A DNA stretch of 64,000 bases from assembly GCA_934047225.1 (NCBI GenBank), contig OW204000.1, positions 19,920,001-19,984,000 on the forward strand. Direction: 5' to 3'. Under the pieces are notes generated by a model. The model had not been told where the DNA came from and ran no database searches. It saw nothing but the letters and a program-made list of their open reading frames with translations. The DNA is from Ypsolopha sequella. Its lineage: Eukaryota; Arthropoda; Insecta; Lepidoptera; Ypsolophidae. Below are positions 35,470 to 47,538 of this stretch, piece by piece (within the stretch, counting starts at the first letter, position 1; every line of letters begins with the position of its first letter). The translations under genes were made by a program, and so were the position numbers.

Positions 35470-35780
35470 CGCAGCCGGATTGTGAAAAACCCGCCTTTTT
35501 CTAATTAATCGAAACAAAAATTCACTCAATAGTTATTTAGCAAGACCTTATTATATTACCTATGTATTGTGTATGCTGCCATCGCAAAGTTTCCAATGGT
35601 TTCTGTAAATTAGAATTTCAAAAATGTTGTATTTAATATATTTTGAAATTCTAATTTACAGAAACCAATGCAAACTTTGCGATGGTAGCATATACAATAC
35701 ATACTTAGGAAATAAGGTTTTTTTGAATAACTATTGAGTTCGATTAATTAAAAATAGGCGGATTTTTCACAATCCGGCTG
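35470..35780. mobile_element. Family E foldback, copy 1
   Basis: CAGCCGGATTGTGAAAAACC to the mirrored CACAATCCGGCTG. The arms (about 145 bp) contain CGCCTTTTTCTAATTAATCG and CATCGCAAAGTTTCC. Other copies: 42781-43090 (right end lost), 44534-44865, and single arms at 30613 and 59521. Confidence 0.85.
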
Positions 35781-35961
35781 GGGCAAATAAATCTTATTTT
35801 TGTATATGTAATATGTATGTAAACTTGTTTCAAATACTTACCTCATTATCTTACTACGTTTTACGTTGTTCTAAAAGCGAACTACGTACCAGTAACAAAA
35901 CTGGTTTATTCGTCCAAGTAACAAAATCAATGGAACTTTTGTTTTGTATTTTAGACCGTCT

Positions 35962-36294
35962 AAAGTCGGTTTTTTATTAATATAAAATGTACTAAAGTTG
36001 CTATCAAAATTTTCTTTAACCAGGTTCTAGATACCGTTAAAACCCACCTAATAAAATATAGTTGCAGTCTATATGTCATTCAAATTGTTAAACCAGGAGA
36101 ATTTGTGTCGAAAAGGACCTCATTTCAATAAATATTTCTATCGAGCCGAATTTCTCCAATCGCGTTTCTGTTTTAACAAATCCCCAGAAAAAGAATCCAA
36201 AAACAATATACTATTTTATAAAAATAATACATTATTTACTGAAGTAGATATGCAAGTCCTTAAAGTATCGATTTTTTTTTCCGTAGCGCCTTAA
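35962..36294 (-). mobile_element. Family A MITE, end missing
   Basis: Reverse of 7232-7631: GTCGGTTTTTTATTAATATA at left, GATATGCAAGTCCTTAAAG and GCGCCTTAA at right. It lacks the last part around the TCGCACTG landmark. Confidence 0.75.
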
Positions 36295-37820
36295 TACAAA
36301 TCTCGTGAACCGATGTTTGCAGTTCAAGTACAAAATTAGATAATATATAATAGAATAACAACGTAAAATAAATAAAATAAAAGTAATAACATTACCGACA
36401 TTGACGTCTGGGCTACCGATTCTACCGAAGTTTGCTATACCTATAGATACACAGCAACTTGTTTATGCCTATTATTATACATTATATTTATATTGTTATT
36501 TGGTCCACAACTTGCGTCACATGAATATTAGTGCAGTTATAATTCCATAAACCTCGACACGCAATTTGATCTCAATTCTTTTTTGGCGAAGCCGACAATA
36601 CCGCACTGCCTTTGTAGTGAACTCGGCCCCTTTTTCCAGCGATTACCGTTTTCACATTTATGTTTTGATAGGATTTTATATTACTTTCGTAGGTAAGTTT
36701 ATTTTGATACGGAACTCTAAAAATGATACAAAAAATTATTCTGAAATAATTAGTCCTTTAATTAAATAACAGAAATCGGAAATCGGAGCTTCTCGGAATC
36801 CTGAGTCGTGACAAAATGGCGGGTACAAAGATAATAAATTCTAAAACCTTGCAATTGCATATCAGGGTCAGAAAAAGGCATAACAATAATTATTACATAA
36901 ATAGTGTGAACATGAATCCAAAGTCAATAAAATATCTATAAAATATAACACGGGGCAACCCAATAATATCTTTGGGGCAACCAGTGGGTCTACCGCGTAA
37001 TTCTCATTTTCATCAACATCAACTTGAGATTGAAATTTGACGTGCGTGCGACGACGCCCGCCTAACATGCCATCATGCGTGCATCTTTTGCACGCATTGA
37101 ATTTCGCATGCATTTGCTTGAAGTTGATACAAATGAGAGTTACGCGGTAGAGCCCCAGCACTAAATCGGCTAACGAATTGTTTATGACAGTCACAAAACT
37201 TTGAAATAAGTCAAAATTTTGGCTGCGTTCCTGAACGCCGGGGTAAATGTAGTTTACTTCGTAAAAGTGAAAGAGATAAGATTGAGATGGAATCTATTTA
37301 CTAATCGTTTTGGAACGGCCACTATGTAAAGTCAGTTTATTTACGTGGCAAAGGATATTTTTTTATATATGTATGTACAAAAATAAAATGGCTTTACATT
37401 CCGAAGAATTCTATAACCCAGAAACCAAAAATTGGCTCGTAATGTTATGACAAATGTCAAAGGGAAAATTTACCTCTGAATTACGGCGTGTCAAATTTAA
37501 GGCTGCGTATAAACCTGGACAAATTAGTGATTTTGCCCCCGCATCCCCGCACCTCAACTGTTTGCGCGACCGGCCGTCACCGGCCGCGAGCGCTATTTCT
37601 TAGCTCTCACGAGCGGTGTGGATCCGCGGTCATTAACCCGTGCACGTGCTAGTTTTCAATAATAAGTATAATGCATCTATGATGTATAAAATTCAACCCA
37701 GTTGACAAAACGGTTTGTTCGCAATGGCATTTTTTTGCGTAATTGTGTTTGCATCTAATTTTTATATTTCAAAATTTTATTTTTCGAAAGTCATACTTGC
37801 AAAGATAATGATAACGATGA
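36295..37820. other. Intron 1 sequence, no gene seen
   Basis: Contains the GC-richer stretch 37530-37650 (GCGCGACCGGCCGTCACCGG), a possible regulatory or old repeat segment. Short frames at 36566 and 36868 show no domain. Confidence 0.45.
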
Positions 37821-39475
37821 TGATACAACGATACGTCGATACGACGATACGTCGATACAACGATACGTCGATACATCGATACGCCGATACGTCGATACGC
37901 CGATACGTCGATACGATGATACGGGGATACGTCGATACAACGATACGTCAATACACTGATACGTCGATACGTCGATACGGGGATACGTCGATACAACGAT
38001 ACGTCGATACGCCGTTACGTCGATACGTCGATACGGGGATACGTCGATACGCCGATACGTCGATACGTCGATACGGGGATACGTCGATACAACGATACGT
38101 CGATACGACGATACGTCGATACGGGGATACGTCGATACAACGATACGCCGATACGTCGATACGCCGATACAACGATACGTCGATACGCCGATACGTCGAT
38201 ACGTCGATACGGGGATACGTCGATACAACGATACGTCGATACGCCGATACGTCGATACGTCGATACGGGGATACGTCGATACAACGATACGTCGATACGA
38301 CGATACGTCGATACAACGATACGTCGATACAACGATACGTCGATACGCCGATACGTCGATACGCCGATACGTCGATACGACGATACGTCGATACGGGGAT
38401 ACGTCGATACAACGATACGTCAATACACTGATACGTCGATACGGGGATACGTCGATACAACGATACGTCGATACGCCGATACGTCGATACGTCGATACGT
38501 CGATACGGGGATACGTCGATACAACGATACGTCGATACGCCGATACGTCGATACGCCGATACGTCGATACGTCGATACGGGGATACGTCGATACGTCGAT
38601 ACGACGATACGTCGATACGGGGATACGTCGATACAACGATACGCCGATACGTCGATACGCCGATACAACGATACGTCAATACGCCGATACGTTGATACGT
38701 CGATACGGGGATACGTCGATACGGGGATACGTCGATACAACGATACGTCGATACGCCGATATGTCGATACGTCAATACGTCGATACGGGGATACGTCGAT
38801 ACAACGATACGTCGATATGACGATACGTCGATACGGGGATACAACGATACGTCGATACGCCGATACGTCAATGCGCTGATACGTCGATACGACGATATGT
38901 CGATACGGGGATACGTCGATACAACGATACGTCAATACGCCGATACGTCGATACGGGGATACGTCGATACAACGATACGTCGATACGCCGATACGTCGAT
39001 ACGACGATACGTCGATACAACGATACGTGGATACGCCGATACGTCAATGCGCTGATACGTCGATACGACGATATGTCGATACGGGGATACGTCGATACGT
39101 CGATACGGGGATACGTCGATACAACGATACGTCGATACGTCGATACGACGATACGAAAATACGACGATACGTCGATACAACGATACGTCGATACAACGAT
39201 ACGTCGATACGCCGATACGTCGATACGCCGATACGTCGATACGACGATACGTCGATACGGGGATACGTCGATACAACGATACGTCAATACGCCGATACGT
39301 CGATACGGGGATACGTCGATACGTCGATACGTCGATATGTCGATACGGGGATACGTCGATACAACGATACGTCGATACGACGATACGTCGATACGGGGAT
39401 ACGTCGATACAACGATACGTCGATACGCCGATACGTCGATACGCCGATACGAGAATACGTCGATACGCCGATGGT
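37821..39475. repeat. 8-bp satellite, about 206 units
   Basis: The unit is CGATACGT with variants in the last two positions (GC, AA, GA, GG). It runs for about 1.65 kb with few departures. Higher-order copies are visible: the rare GTCAATGCGCTGATAC lies at 38867 and 39043 (176 bp, 22 units apart) and GTCAATACACTGATAC at 37947 and 38419 (472 bp, 59 units). It is flanked by GATGATGATAC and GATGGTGATGG, a likely seed. Frames up to 307 aa on both strands (Y-R-R-I-D-V-S or R-R-Y-V-D-T-S type) are artefacts: 8 bp times 3 gives a 24-bp cycle that lacks stops. Confidence 0.97.
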
Positions 39476-40434
39476 GATGGTGAGATAAGGTTTTGTTAGT
39501 CTCCCAGAGGGGAGCTAGGCAGAGACTACAGATTTCCATCTGCTACGATCCAGACACAACTCTTTCGCCTCTTCCACATCCATCAACCATATTTATTGTG
39601 ATATTAAATTGTAAGCTAAAAAAAATACCTCAGACGAAAAACATAGCGATATTCATTAGTCCATTGAGACAACCTTTAGTTCAACATCTTTATTAAAACA
39701 TGACCTATCTACTTATTTTGTTAAGTAATGGCGTACCTTTGCATTACTTTCATCCACTGCTTTATTTTCACTCGTAAAACATTTTTATTCCATTTTTTAC
39801 ATTGGTTGCATTTATTTCCCATGTTTCAAATTACGAGATTTATTTAAATTACGAAACCGGGACGTCGAGAGCGCAAAAACGTAGCCCTCCCGTCTCAACG
39901 GAGCGATCACAACTGACCGACGGGTGAGGAGTGACGAAACAAAGCATGGAACAAAAAGCGCGTGCGACCGAGATATCTTGTCGCCGCCTTGTCTCAGAAT
40001 AAATCGACGTAAGCGCCAATTCTTAGATGTTAAATTAAATGAAAACGAAACAGAATTATTCAAAATCCCCGTGCAATTATACGGGGTCATTTGTTTTCTT
40101 ATTTTTAATACAAATTTCAAGGCAAACTGTTTTAAGAAAGGTCCTTTAACACTCGAAAAACATGAAATATAGAGGTAACTTCGTAATTTTTTTCTATCGA
40201 GCGAACTTAAAGCTTTTGCGTTTTTGCTTCTGCACGAATATCAGCCCTATAGTCTATTATCTATATTATTTTTATTAAACCGATTGACCAAGTTACACAA
40301 TGTTTTATGCTCATTTGAAATTGTGCATCTGACATTATACCGGACTTCGATAATTGTTCGGAGCTCTTCTTTTCCACTCGGGTGGTTGTGGAACGTTAGT
40401 TTAGGAACGCCACCTAGTATGAGTATATCGTTCG
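39476..40434. other. Intron 1 sequence, no gene seen
   Basis: A GC-richer block, 39850-40020, gives overlapping frames on both strands (39812-40120, 39924-40172) with no recognisable domain; it is possibly an old repeat. Confidence 0.45.
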
Positions 40435-40650
40435 AGGCTCAGGGGGGGGGGGGGGGGCAATGGGCAAAATCGGGGCAATGTGGGCGATTGTCCACAAATT
40501 GTGAAAATTGTTTGCAAACGCTTCTAGCAGCTGCTAGCAAAAGTGACCCGGAAAACGTCAAAGCAGGGTTAGGGTTATAATATTTTAAACATTTCGGGGG
40601 GTTTTGAACCCCCAGCCCCCCCCCTCCTGGCCACGCCCATGCCTGTATAT
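40435..40650. mobile_element. G-rich-ended fragment with 16-G run
   Basis: A run of 16 G at 40442-40457 is followed by G-rich sequence. The right side ends GGGGGTTTTGAACCCCC, AGCCCCCCCCC and CCTGGCCACGCCCATGCC, mirrored in composition. The look is of a hAT-like element similar to 22750-23105. Confidence 0.4.
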
Positions 40651-40827
40651 ATATATTTAGTCCCGACTCTTAAAAACAAATAGTAAAACTAATGTATTCT
40701 AGGTAAATTCCACGATTTAGGTTGAAATATAATAACAATTACCATATGCATTATCTAACAATCAATTAACCATTTACTAGGTCAACACATTTGATATGAT
40801 CTACTGTAGTAAGCGAATAAAAATTTT

Positions 40828-41224
40828 TTTTCAATGCATGTGCTCGTAAAGGCCCACTTTTTATGCATCAAAACCGAACAGAAAGTCGATTATTTTGCCC
40901 TAGGGCTTTTATTATTATTTTTTTTTTATTTGTTTGCAATGGTTGGCTAACCTGCAGCCTTTCCTGTCTACCATAGATGTTATACTTTTTTTTCCACTGT
41001 TTAACGGCTCTGGATACAATCCTTTTGAGCCAATCATAATTGAAAGTTCACAAGATTATATTTGTTTTCATTTCCTCACACTATGCATTGAAAAACGTAG
41101 TATGATACACGGGCGTAAAAGCAATAAATTACTCGGTTACGTTTAAAACACTCGCTACGCTCGTGTTTTAAATCGTCCTCGTAATTTATTCCTTTTCGCC
41201 CTAGTAGCATAAACTACTATTATC
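40828..41224 (+). mobile_element. Family B repeat, copy 3
   Basis: TTTTTCAATGCATGTGCTCG to CCCTAGTAGCATAAACTAC; the most complete of the + copies. Confidence 0.8.
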
Positions 41225-41634
41225 ATGGTATTGCATTGAAAGCCATGGTCGCAGACGCCAAAGTTCCTGACTTTTCCGCGATACTGAGGCATCGAGCGGC
41301 GGGCATTCTGGTACCGGATGCGAACATCCAGCAATGAGTTGCTCAGAGCTGCCAGCAAGAACATAAGTCCAGTAAACGAAAGATTTGTATTTTCATATTA
41401 TTGACAATACCGGAACAACATTTTTTTTTTCCAAAGTAATTAGACTCCTGGCCCCGTAGCACAGGTGCAAGGAGCGTGGCTTACTGTCATCGTGTGACGC
41501 TCGTCGCACTGATTCAAATAAGTTGCGTCGTCGTCGTCAGTCGTATCGAATCTGTAAATATTTTTAATGTGTCTTTGGCGGTCTTTGACAACTGATTTGA
41601 ATCCCCTAGTGTAGTATGTTTCGCGAGCCTTAAG
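41225..41634. other. Intron 1 sequence, no gene seen
   Basis: GC-richer blocks at 41240-41350 and 41450-41540 (GGCCCCGTAGCACAGGTGC, GACGCTCGTCGCACTG, CGTCGTCGTCGTCAG) look like SINE debris; no exon. Confidence 0.4.
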
Positions 41635-41832
41635 GCCGAACCGCGTCTCTGAACGACATTATTTTTTGCTCCCATGGGAACTCATTTATGGGATAAAAAG
41701 TAGTTTATGTCCTATTCTAAGTCTAGAACTACATTTGTAGCTTAATCGGTTTAGTAGTTACGGCGTGAAGAAGTAACAAACATCCATCCATCCATACATC
41801 CATCAAAACTTTCGCATTTATAATATTAGTGG
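41635..41832 (+). repeat. Common lepidopteran repeat ending TTTCGCATTTATAATATTAGT
   Basis: GGATAAAAAGTAGTTTATGT, CGGCGTGAAGAAGTAACA, ATCCATCCATCC and the TTTCGCATTTATAATATTAG end. Confidence 0.7.
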
Positions 41833-42195
41833 GATGGGATTAGCGGGAAGTGGGATGTCGTGGACAGGACAGGTCGTAAAGTATAAAAGCGAAAATTAAG
41901 AGAAGATCCACTATTACGTTTACATGTAAGAAAAAATAAAGTTTTTAACAAAAATACGATATGCCTAGGCAGATCATAATATGCCCAATTTTCCGTTGTG
42001 CCGACGACATATTACCCGACCATCGCAATTAGGCCAATTGCAAAGACTGTATTAGTTTTTGGTAGAGACGATAATTGGTTGGCTCATTGACCTAATTCTG
42101 AATTTCGGGTTTATTCTATGATCAATTTTGTCAATATGCCCAAACCTTTAAAAAACACTCCAGTCCTTTGAAACCCGTCGGAAAACCAACAAAAT

Positions 42196-42440
42196 GTTGA
42201 ATAAAGGAGATAGTATAATAAATATTATTAAAAAATCATGTGAGCTGACATACTAAATTATTATTGCACGCGGCTTTAACACTCACGTGTGATTGTTGTT
42301 GACTATATGTCAAATGTAGTCCGTTGACATTTAGTCAACAACAATCACACGTGAGTGTTAAAGCCGCATGTAATAATAATTTAGTATGTCAGCTCACGTG
42401 ATTTTTAATAATATTTATTATACTATCTCCTTTATTCAAC
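42196..42440. mobile_element. Near-perfect foldback, 110-bp arms
   Basis: Left arm 42196-42305 (GTTGAATAAAGGAGATAG ... ACTCACGTGTGATTG) and right arm 42332-42440 differ at only a few positions, around a 26-bp centre. The arms contain the CACGTG E-box core. No coding capacity. Confidence 0.9.
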
Positions 42441-42780
42441 AAATAATAAAGTCTAGTTTCAGTGAATTAGAGTAGTAGGTAATTACACAATTTGTGTTAT
42501 TGTGTTGCATAAATTTATACTTTAACCTCTGCCATTCTTTGTTTGTACGTTTTTCAGTCAATGCTACTACATTGGGGGCATCAAAGTAAAAAATAACACG
42601 TAGACAGTATCTATCTAGAACATGGTCATTTACCAATTATATATAAAGGCTAATATTCAATTTTAGTGTACGATTTAGGTTTAGGTTTTGTTACATAACA
42701 ACAATTTAGATTAGTTCTGTTTTTTTTTGTTATTATATTAATATGTCAATATACAAAGTTTTATTTGGAATTACAAGTTT

Positions 42781-43090
42781 CGCAGCCGGATTGTGAAAAA
42801 CCCGCCTATTTCTAATTCATTAAAACAGAACGCTTAAATTCAAAATTCACTCAATAGTTATTCAACAAAACCTTATTACCTATGTATTTTGTATGCCGCC
42901 ATCGCAAAGTTTCCATTGGTTTCTGTAAATTAGAATAAGAATGGTTTTGAAAAACTTGAAAATAAAAAAACATTTAAAATCTAATTTACAGAAACCAAAG
43001 GAAACTTTACGATGGCAGCATACACAATACATAGGTAATAAGGTTTTGTTGAATAACTATTGAGTGAATTTTCAATTAAAGCGTTCTTTT
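42781..43090. mobile_element. Family E foldback, copy 2, right end lost
   Basis: CGCAGCCGGATTGTGAAAAA at left; both CATCGCAAAGTTTCC and GGAAACTTTACGATGG centres are present; the right arm stops after AAAGCGTTCTTTTCGC. Confidence 0.8.
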
Positions 43091-43614
43091 CGCCTCGGTG
43101 AAAGGGCAAAATTATCCAAGCCATGTGTTGTCGGTAAGGAAGGGCTTAACTTAAGTATTTTAAAATGTTTTGTATTTTATTCGAATAATTTGAGAAAATA
43201 AAATGTGAAAACTATGTTCCCCCCTAAATTTCGGAAAAAATGGCAATCGAAAAATCTGTAATTATATTCCAGAAAATAGAGGTAAACAAACCCGAGAGGC
43301 GCTGAGGCGGACGGTAGAACCTGCCAACTAATTTACCTAAAAATCTTTGTCACAAAATGCAATCATAAAATAAGTAATTAACTGTACCTGTAGGTATGTA
43401 ATGTTGTTATAATATTTATCTCAAGATAAAAATAATTACGTGCAGGCGAAAATTTAATGATATTTTTTTTAATTTTACATTCATTTAGGTGATAAACATC
43501 AGCAAGGCCGTTACCTTAATATTCTTTTTTATTTTTTATCAAAAAGCAATTTGATTACAACGCTGTTTCCTAAAAAGATACCAATATGTAATGCAATTCT
43601 GCCTAACTATCTTT
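43091..43614. other. Intron 1 sequence, no gene seen
   Basis: AT-rich with no supported features. Confidence 0.45.
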
Positions 43615-44115
43615 AGGGTTCCTTACCTAAAGGGTAAAAAGGAGAATCCATTGTCCGTCCGTCCATCCGTCAGTATGTCACAGCCTCATAACTTTTGAAT
43701 CATTAAACATTTGTAATTTGGCACATAAAATTGCATAGTAAAATGGTTGTCAAATTTCAAATTGCTCTGAATGTGACAATAAAAAATCAAAACGAAAATC
43801 CTCCTAATAATGCAATATACCCATATGGAATTGTAATAATTGTAAAATACATAATTGTACTATAAATACTATCACAAATTTGGAGAAATCTTTTAAAAAC
43901 CACAAAAATTTGTGTCCCTTATCTACGAAAGTAATGGATCAAAAATTATGAAAATTACGTAAAGAGTAATATAAAAATATTAATTAATATAAAATATTAT
44001 ACTGACGGAAAAATAATCGTCAATTTACGGAATAATAATACTACAATATAAAGGGCGCTAGCCGTAAAATACGAGTATGTCGATTTACATTTTCTAAGTA
44101 TAGTACGGAACCCTC
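43615..44115 (+). repeat. GGGTTCC-type repeat, complete
   Basis: TTTAGGGTTCCTTACCTAAAGGG and TGTCCGTCCGTCCATCCG at left; GTACGGAACCCTCGACGCG at right, so both ends are visible (about 500 bp, like 5978-6500). Confidence 0.7.
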
Positions 44116-44321
44116 GACGCGTGAGTTCCAGAAGGGTGCACAAGAAACCTTCTAAAAGTCTGATTACTTTTATTACCGAGTGCTTTTCAAAGGTCAGGCG
44201 GACGTTGTCATGGCAACGACTGAAATGAGCTGAAACGAACGCTATTCTCTCTATCCATGAATGAAGTACTCTTGGCCCACTCTTGGAGTGGCGCAATGAG
44301 AAGTAGAATCTTCAACGTATC

Positions 44322-45038
44322 AGGGTTGCCATTCGTCCCCGTACACCGGGAAATGTCACCGGTTTGGAGGTCCGGTCCCGGTCCCAGTTGACCAACCAAA
44401 TGTTCCGGTAAATAATTACTTAGAAAACAATATGCGTTCATATTGTAATATTTACAACATTTTAATAAAGTTTGATTCCCCATCGCATTGGCAAGATGTT
44501 AAAATGAAAAGACAATAATATTAATGTTACGGTTTAGCAGCCGTTGTAAAAAACCCGCCTTTTTCTAATTGATCGAAACAGAACACTTAAAAATTACTTA
44601 ATAGTTTCTCAACAAAACCTTATTACCTGTTTTGTGTAAGTAAACTGGTAATCGCAAAGTTTCCATTGGTTTCTGCAAATTAGAATTTTAAAGTTTTAAA
44701 ATTTAAAATTCTAATTTACAGAAACCAATGGAAACTTTGCTACGGCCGCATACACAATATGTGGGTAGTAAGGTTTTGTTGAGGAATTATAAAATAAATT
44801 TTGAATATAAGTGTTCTGTTTTAATCAATTAGAGAAAGGCGGCTTTTTCACAATCCGGCTGCTAAGCGGGTCTTAAAAAGTAATGGAAAAAAGAAAAGAC
44901 AATGAAGTTTGGACTTGATAAAAGGCAATAAAGATAAAATAGCAATAAATGTTTTATTAAACAAAAACTTTTATAGGAATATTTTTGAGTTCACAACAAA
45001 ATGTCCCGGTCAGTACTTAGACTTTTGTTGGCAACCCT
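44322..45038. mobile_element. AGGGTTGCCA-ended MITE hosting family E
   Basis: AGGGTTGCCA at 44322 and TGGCAACCCT at 45029-45038. Near the ends are GTACACCGGGAAATGTC and AAATGTCCCGGTCAGTAC, partial mirror images. The family E copy 44534-44865 sits inside. Confidence 0.7.
44534..44865. mobile_element. Family E foldback, copy 3, complete
   Basis: TTAGCAGCCG ... CGGCTGCTAA; mirrored arms of about 155 bp with CATTGGTTTCTG--AATTAGAATTTTAAA at the turn. Confidence 0.85.
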
Positions 45039-45164
45039 AGTGTAGAATATGGCACTTCTTATTGCGCCCACGTAAATGTTCAACTAAAAATAAAAAAGGT
45101 GTTAGAATTTCTAGCTTAACTTTCGATGTTAGCTCTTATAATTGTAGGCTAAATAGGAAATAGA

Positions 45165-46790
45165 CTATATGAGACAGGTAGGCAAAGATATATATGTTTT
45201 TCTTTTTTCATTAACCTGAATTCCTGCGGTCTTGTATTTTCTTATCCCTTGATTAAAGTAGATATAAGTAATTCAATGTATAGTTTAAGTTTCTACTTTA
45301 AGATATAAGATATAATCTACTTTAAGATATAAGTAATTCAATGTATAGTTTAAGTTTATGTTAAAAAAAAAGACATGATCTTGCCAAGTTTCTTGCCCGT
45401 TCTTCTTAGCAAGACTAATCGAATGGGCGGAGGTAGGCATGTATTTATATATGTAACCTATTACTATGTAGTATACAGGGTGGAAAAAATGAATGGGCCC
45501 TGGAGGAGAACTACCTTAAATCCTTTAGTTAGCTCATTTTACTGAAAGGAAACATTCCTTTATTTTTTAAAAGAAACAAAACTGCATTCAAAGATCTTCT
45601 AAAATTCGCTAGTCTCACCCGGGAATCGAACCAACTAAAAATGAAAAAAATAAACCCTCGTTATTTTATTATACGAATCGGTAGGATTATTGTTCAGGAT
45701 AAAATGTGTCTAATAAACATTTGGTCTTACACTCATCTGTTGTACGAGATACCCACGAAATTGAATATTTATTACAAGTTCATTGTTAACAATACCTAAT
45801 AAAATACTGTTCACTTGTAACAAGTAAATGACACGTTTTAATTTTCTTATCTCTCTAACATCCAAAGACATCGTATGAAGTACAAGCTTGCTAATGTTAT
45901 TTACCTTAAGTACCTTGTTGAAGACTTCGATAAGAATATCGTTATAAATCTATGCACATCACAATTCCTTCTTGCACTAGGCGTACTGACGAAAAGTTTA
46001 AAAAGGGAAACTATTTTTTTTTTTTTGAAACGCGATGCAACAAATTTAAAATTCGAATGATAACTTTCAACATTTTTAAAATCAATAAAACTATTCGTTC
46101 GAATTTCAAATTTAGTTTTGTTTTGCTTTCATTCCGTGCTGTCATTGTGTAATAATGGCGTATCAAGAACAATTTTATTTATTAGAAGCTTGTTTTCACT
46201 TTTTTTATTTCAAAGACCAAATATTTATTAGACAAATTTTATCCTGAACGATATTCCTACCAATTCGTATAATAAAGTAGCGAGGGTTTATTTTTTAGTT
46301 TTTAGTTGGTTCGATTCCCAGGTGAGGCAAGCGAATTTTAGAAGATCTTTGAATGCAGTTTTGTTTCTTTTAAAAAATAAAGGAATGTTTCTTTTCAGCA
46401 AAATGAGCTAACTAAAGGATTTAAGGTAGTTCCCCTCCAGGGCCCTTACATTTTTTCCACCTTGTATAGGATGGGATTTGGTCGGCCGCCTGGATTCGTG
46501 CTGGGGGCTCGGTTGGTGATCATTGAACCTTGTTCCTGGTCCCTGGCCGGGTCTCCGGTATGGGTTCGGGTGGTTGATTGGATTTCACCTTGTATAATAA
46601 TATTTTACCTATAATTTTAATCGTATATATATTGCTACATATTAAATAAACATTTAATCTAAGTAGTTCATGTTCATTTATTATTTTATTACATATATTT
46701 TTATAAGATTAAAATTTGACTTGTGAAACGTGTATTATATATACCTACTTTGCAAAATAAACTTTTTGAATTTTGAATTTGAATTTTGAA
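45165..46790 (+). mobile_element. LINE/SINE 3' end, split by a foldback
   Basis: Matches 7905-8484 on both sides of the insertion 45476-46464 and ends TTTTTGAATTTTGAATTTG. It has an extra internal duplication of TAGATATAAGTAATTCAATG (about 45260-45355). Confidence 0.7.
45476..46464. mobile_element. 989-bp foldback with ~260-bp arms, TA target site
   Basis: It starts CAGGGTGGAAAAAATG and ends the mirrored CATTTTTTCCACCTTG, TA on each side; the empty site is in 8147-8165 (TAGTATATAGGATGGG). The arms reach to about 45735 and 46200 and are about 93% alike by eye. Each arm carries GGTTCGATTCCC, a pol III B-box look-alike. The centre (45740-46195) shows only short frames. A Tc1/mariner-like MITE or composite. 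Confidence 0.88.
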
Positions 46791-47163
46791 TTTAAAACGC
46801 GTTTAGCATGATTTTTAGTGGAAGTTTTTGATTTGTTTTTGATGATAGGCACCTCGTTCAGTTGGCAACTAAAGATACCGAATAGGGGGGCTGGTCATAT
46901 TTTGTTAACTGCAGCGTTAGTGGTTTTTTATAACCAGTGAACACTCCTCTCGCTCGCTTGCAAGCGATTAGATGAGTTGTGGGCACGTAAGCGTAACTTA
47001 AAGCCATTATTGTTCTGAGCTTAAAGCGCAAAATTTCAGTTCGGAACACCATGTCTAGTAAAATGTCGATGACGTCAGCTTACAAATACTTATTTCCCAT
47101 GGGAAACGCTTTTTAAGTTATACATGAATTGAATAATGTGGTAGTTGAAAGTAATAATAATAT
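46791..47163. other. Fragment of the 2184-2421 MITE, then plain intron
   Basis: 46838-46895 carries GATGATAGGCACC, CAGTTGGCAACTAAAGATAC and GAATAGGGGGGCTGG, the right end of the MITE at 2184-2421. The rest has no feature. Confidence 0.6.
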
Positions 47164-47538
47164 TTTTCAATGCAAGTGCTCGTAAAGGCCCACTTTTTAT
47201 GCATCAAAACCGAACAGAAAGTCGATTATTTTGCCCTAAGGCTTTATTATTATTATTTTTTTTAATTTGTTCACAATGGTTGGCTAACCTGAAGTTTTTC
47301 CTGTGAACCATAAATGTTATATTTTTTTTCCACTATTTAACGGCTCTGGATACAGTCCTTTTGAGCCAATTATAATTTAAAGTTCACAAGATTATATTTG
47401 TTTTATTTCCTCACACTATGCATTGAAAAACGTAGTATGATACACGGGCGTAAGAGCAATAAATTACTCGCTACGCTCGTGTTTTAAATCGTCCTCGTAA
47501 TTTATTCCTTTACTCCCTTGTAGCATAAACAACTATTA
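47164..47538 (+). mobile_element. Family B repeat, copy 4
   Basis: TTTTTCAATGCAAGTGCTCG to CCCTTGTAGCATAAAC; internally shortened around GTTACGTTTAAAACACTCG. Confidence 0.8.

Noticed and set aside
37791..38871. Frames of 281 and 307 codons on the minus strand, and 238 on the plus
   Set aside because: They are the 8-bp satellite read through; every frame is open because the octamer gives no stop codon. No start context, splice signals or conserved domain.
39812..40172. Overlapping frames of 102 and 82 codons on opposite strands
   Set aside because: Neither shows a domain; the patch is probably an old repeat.
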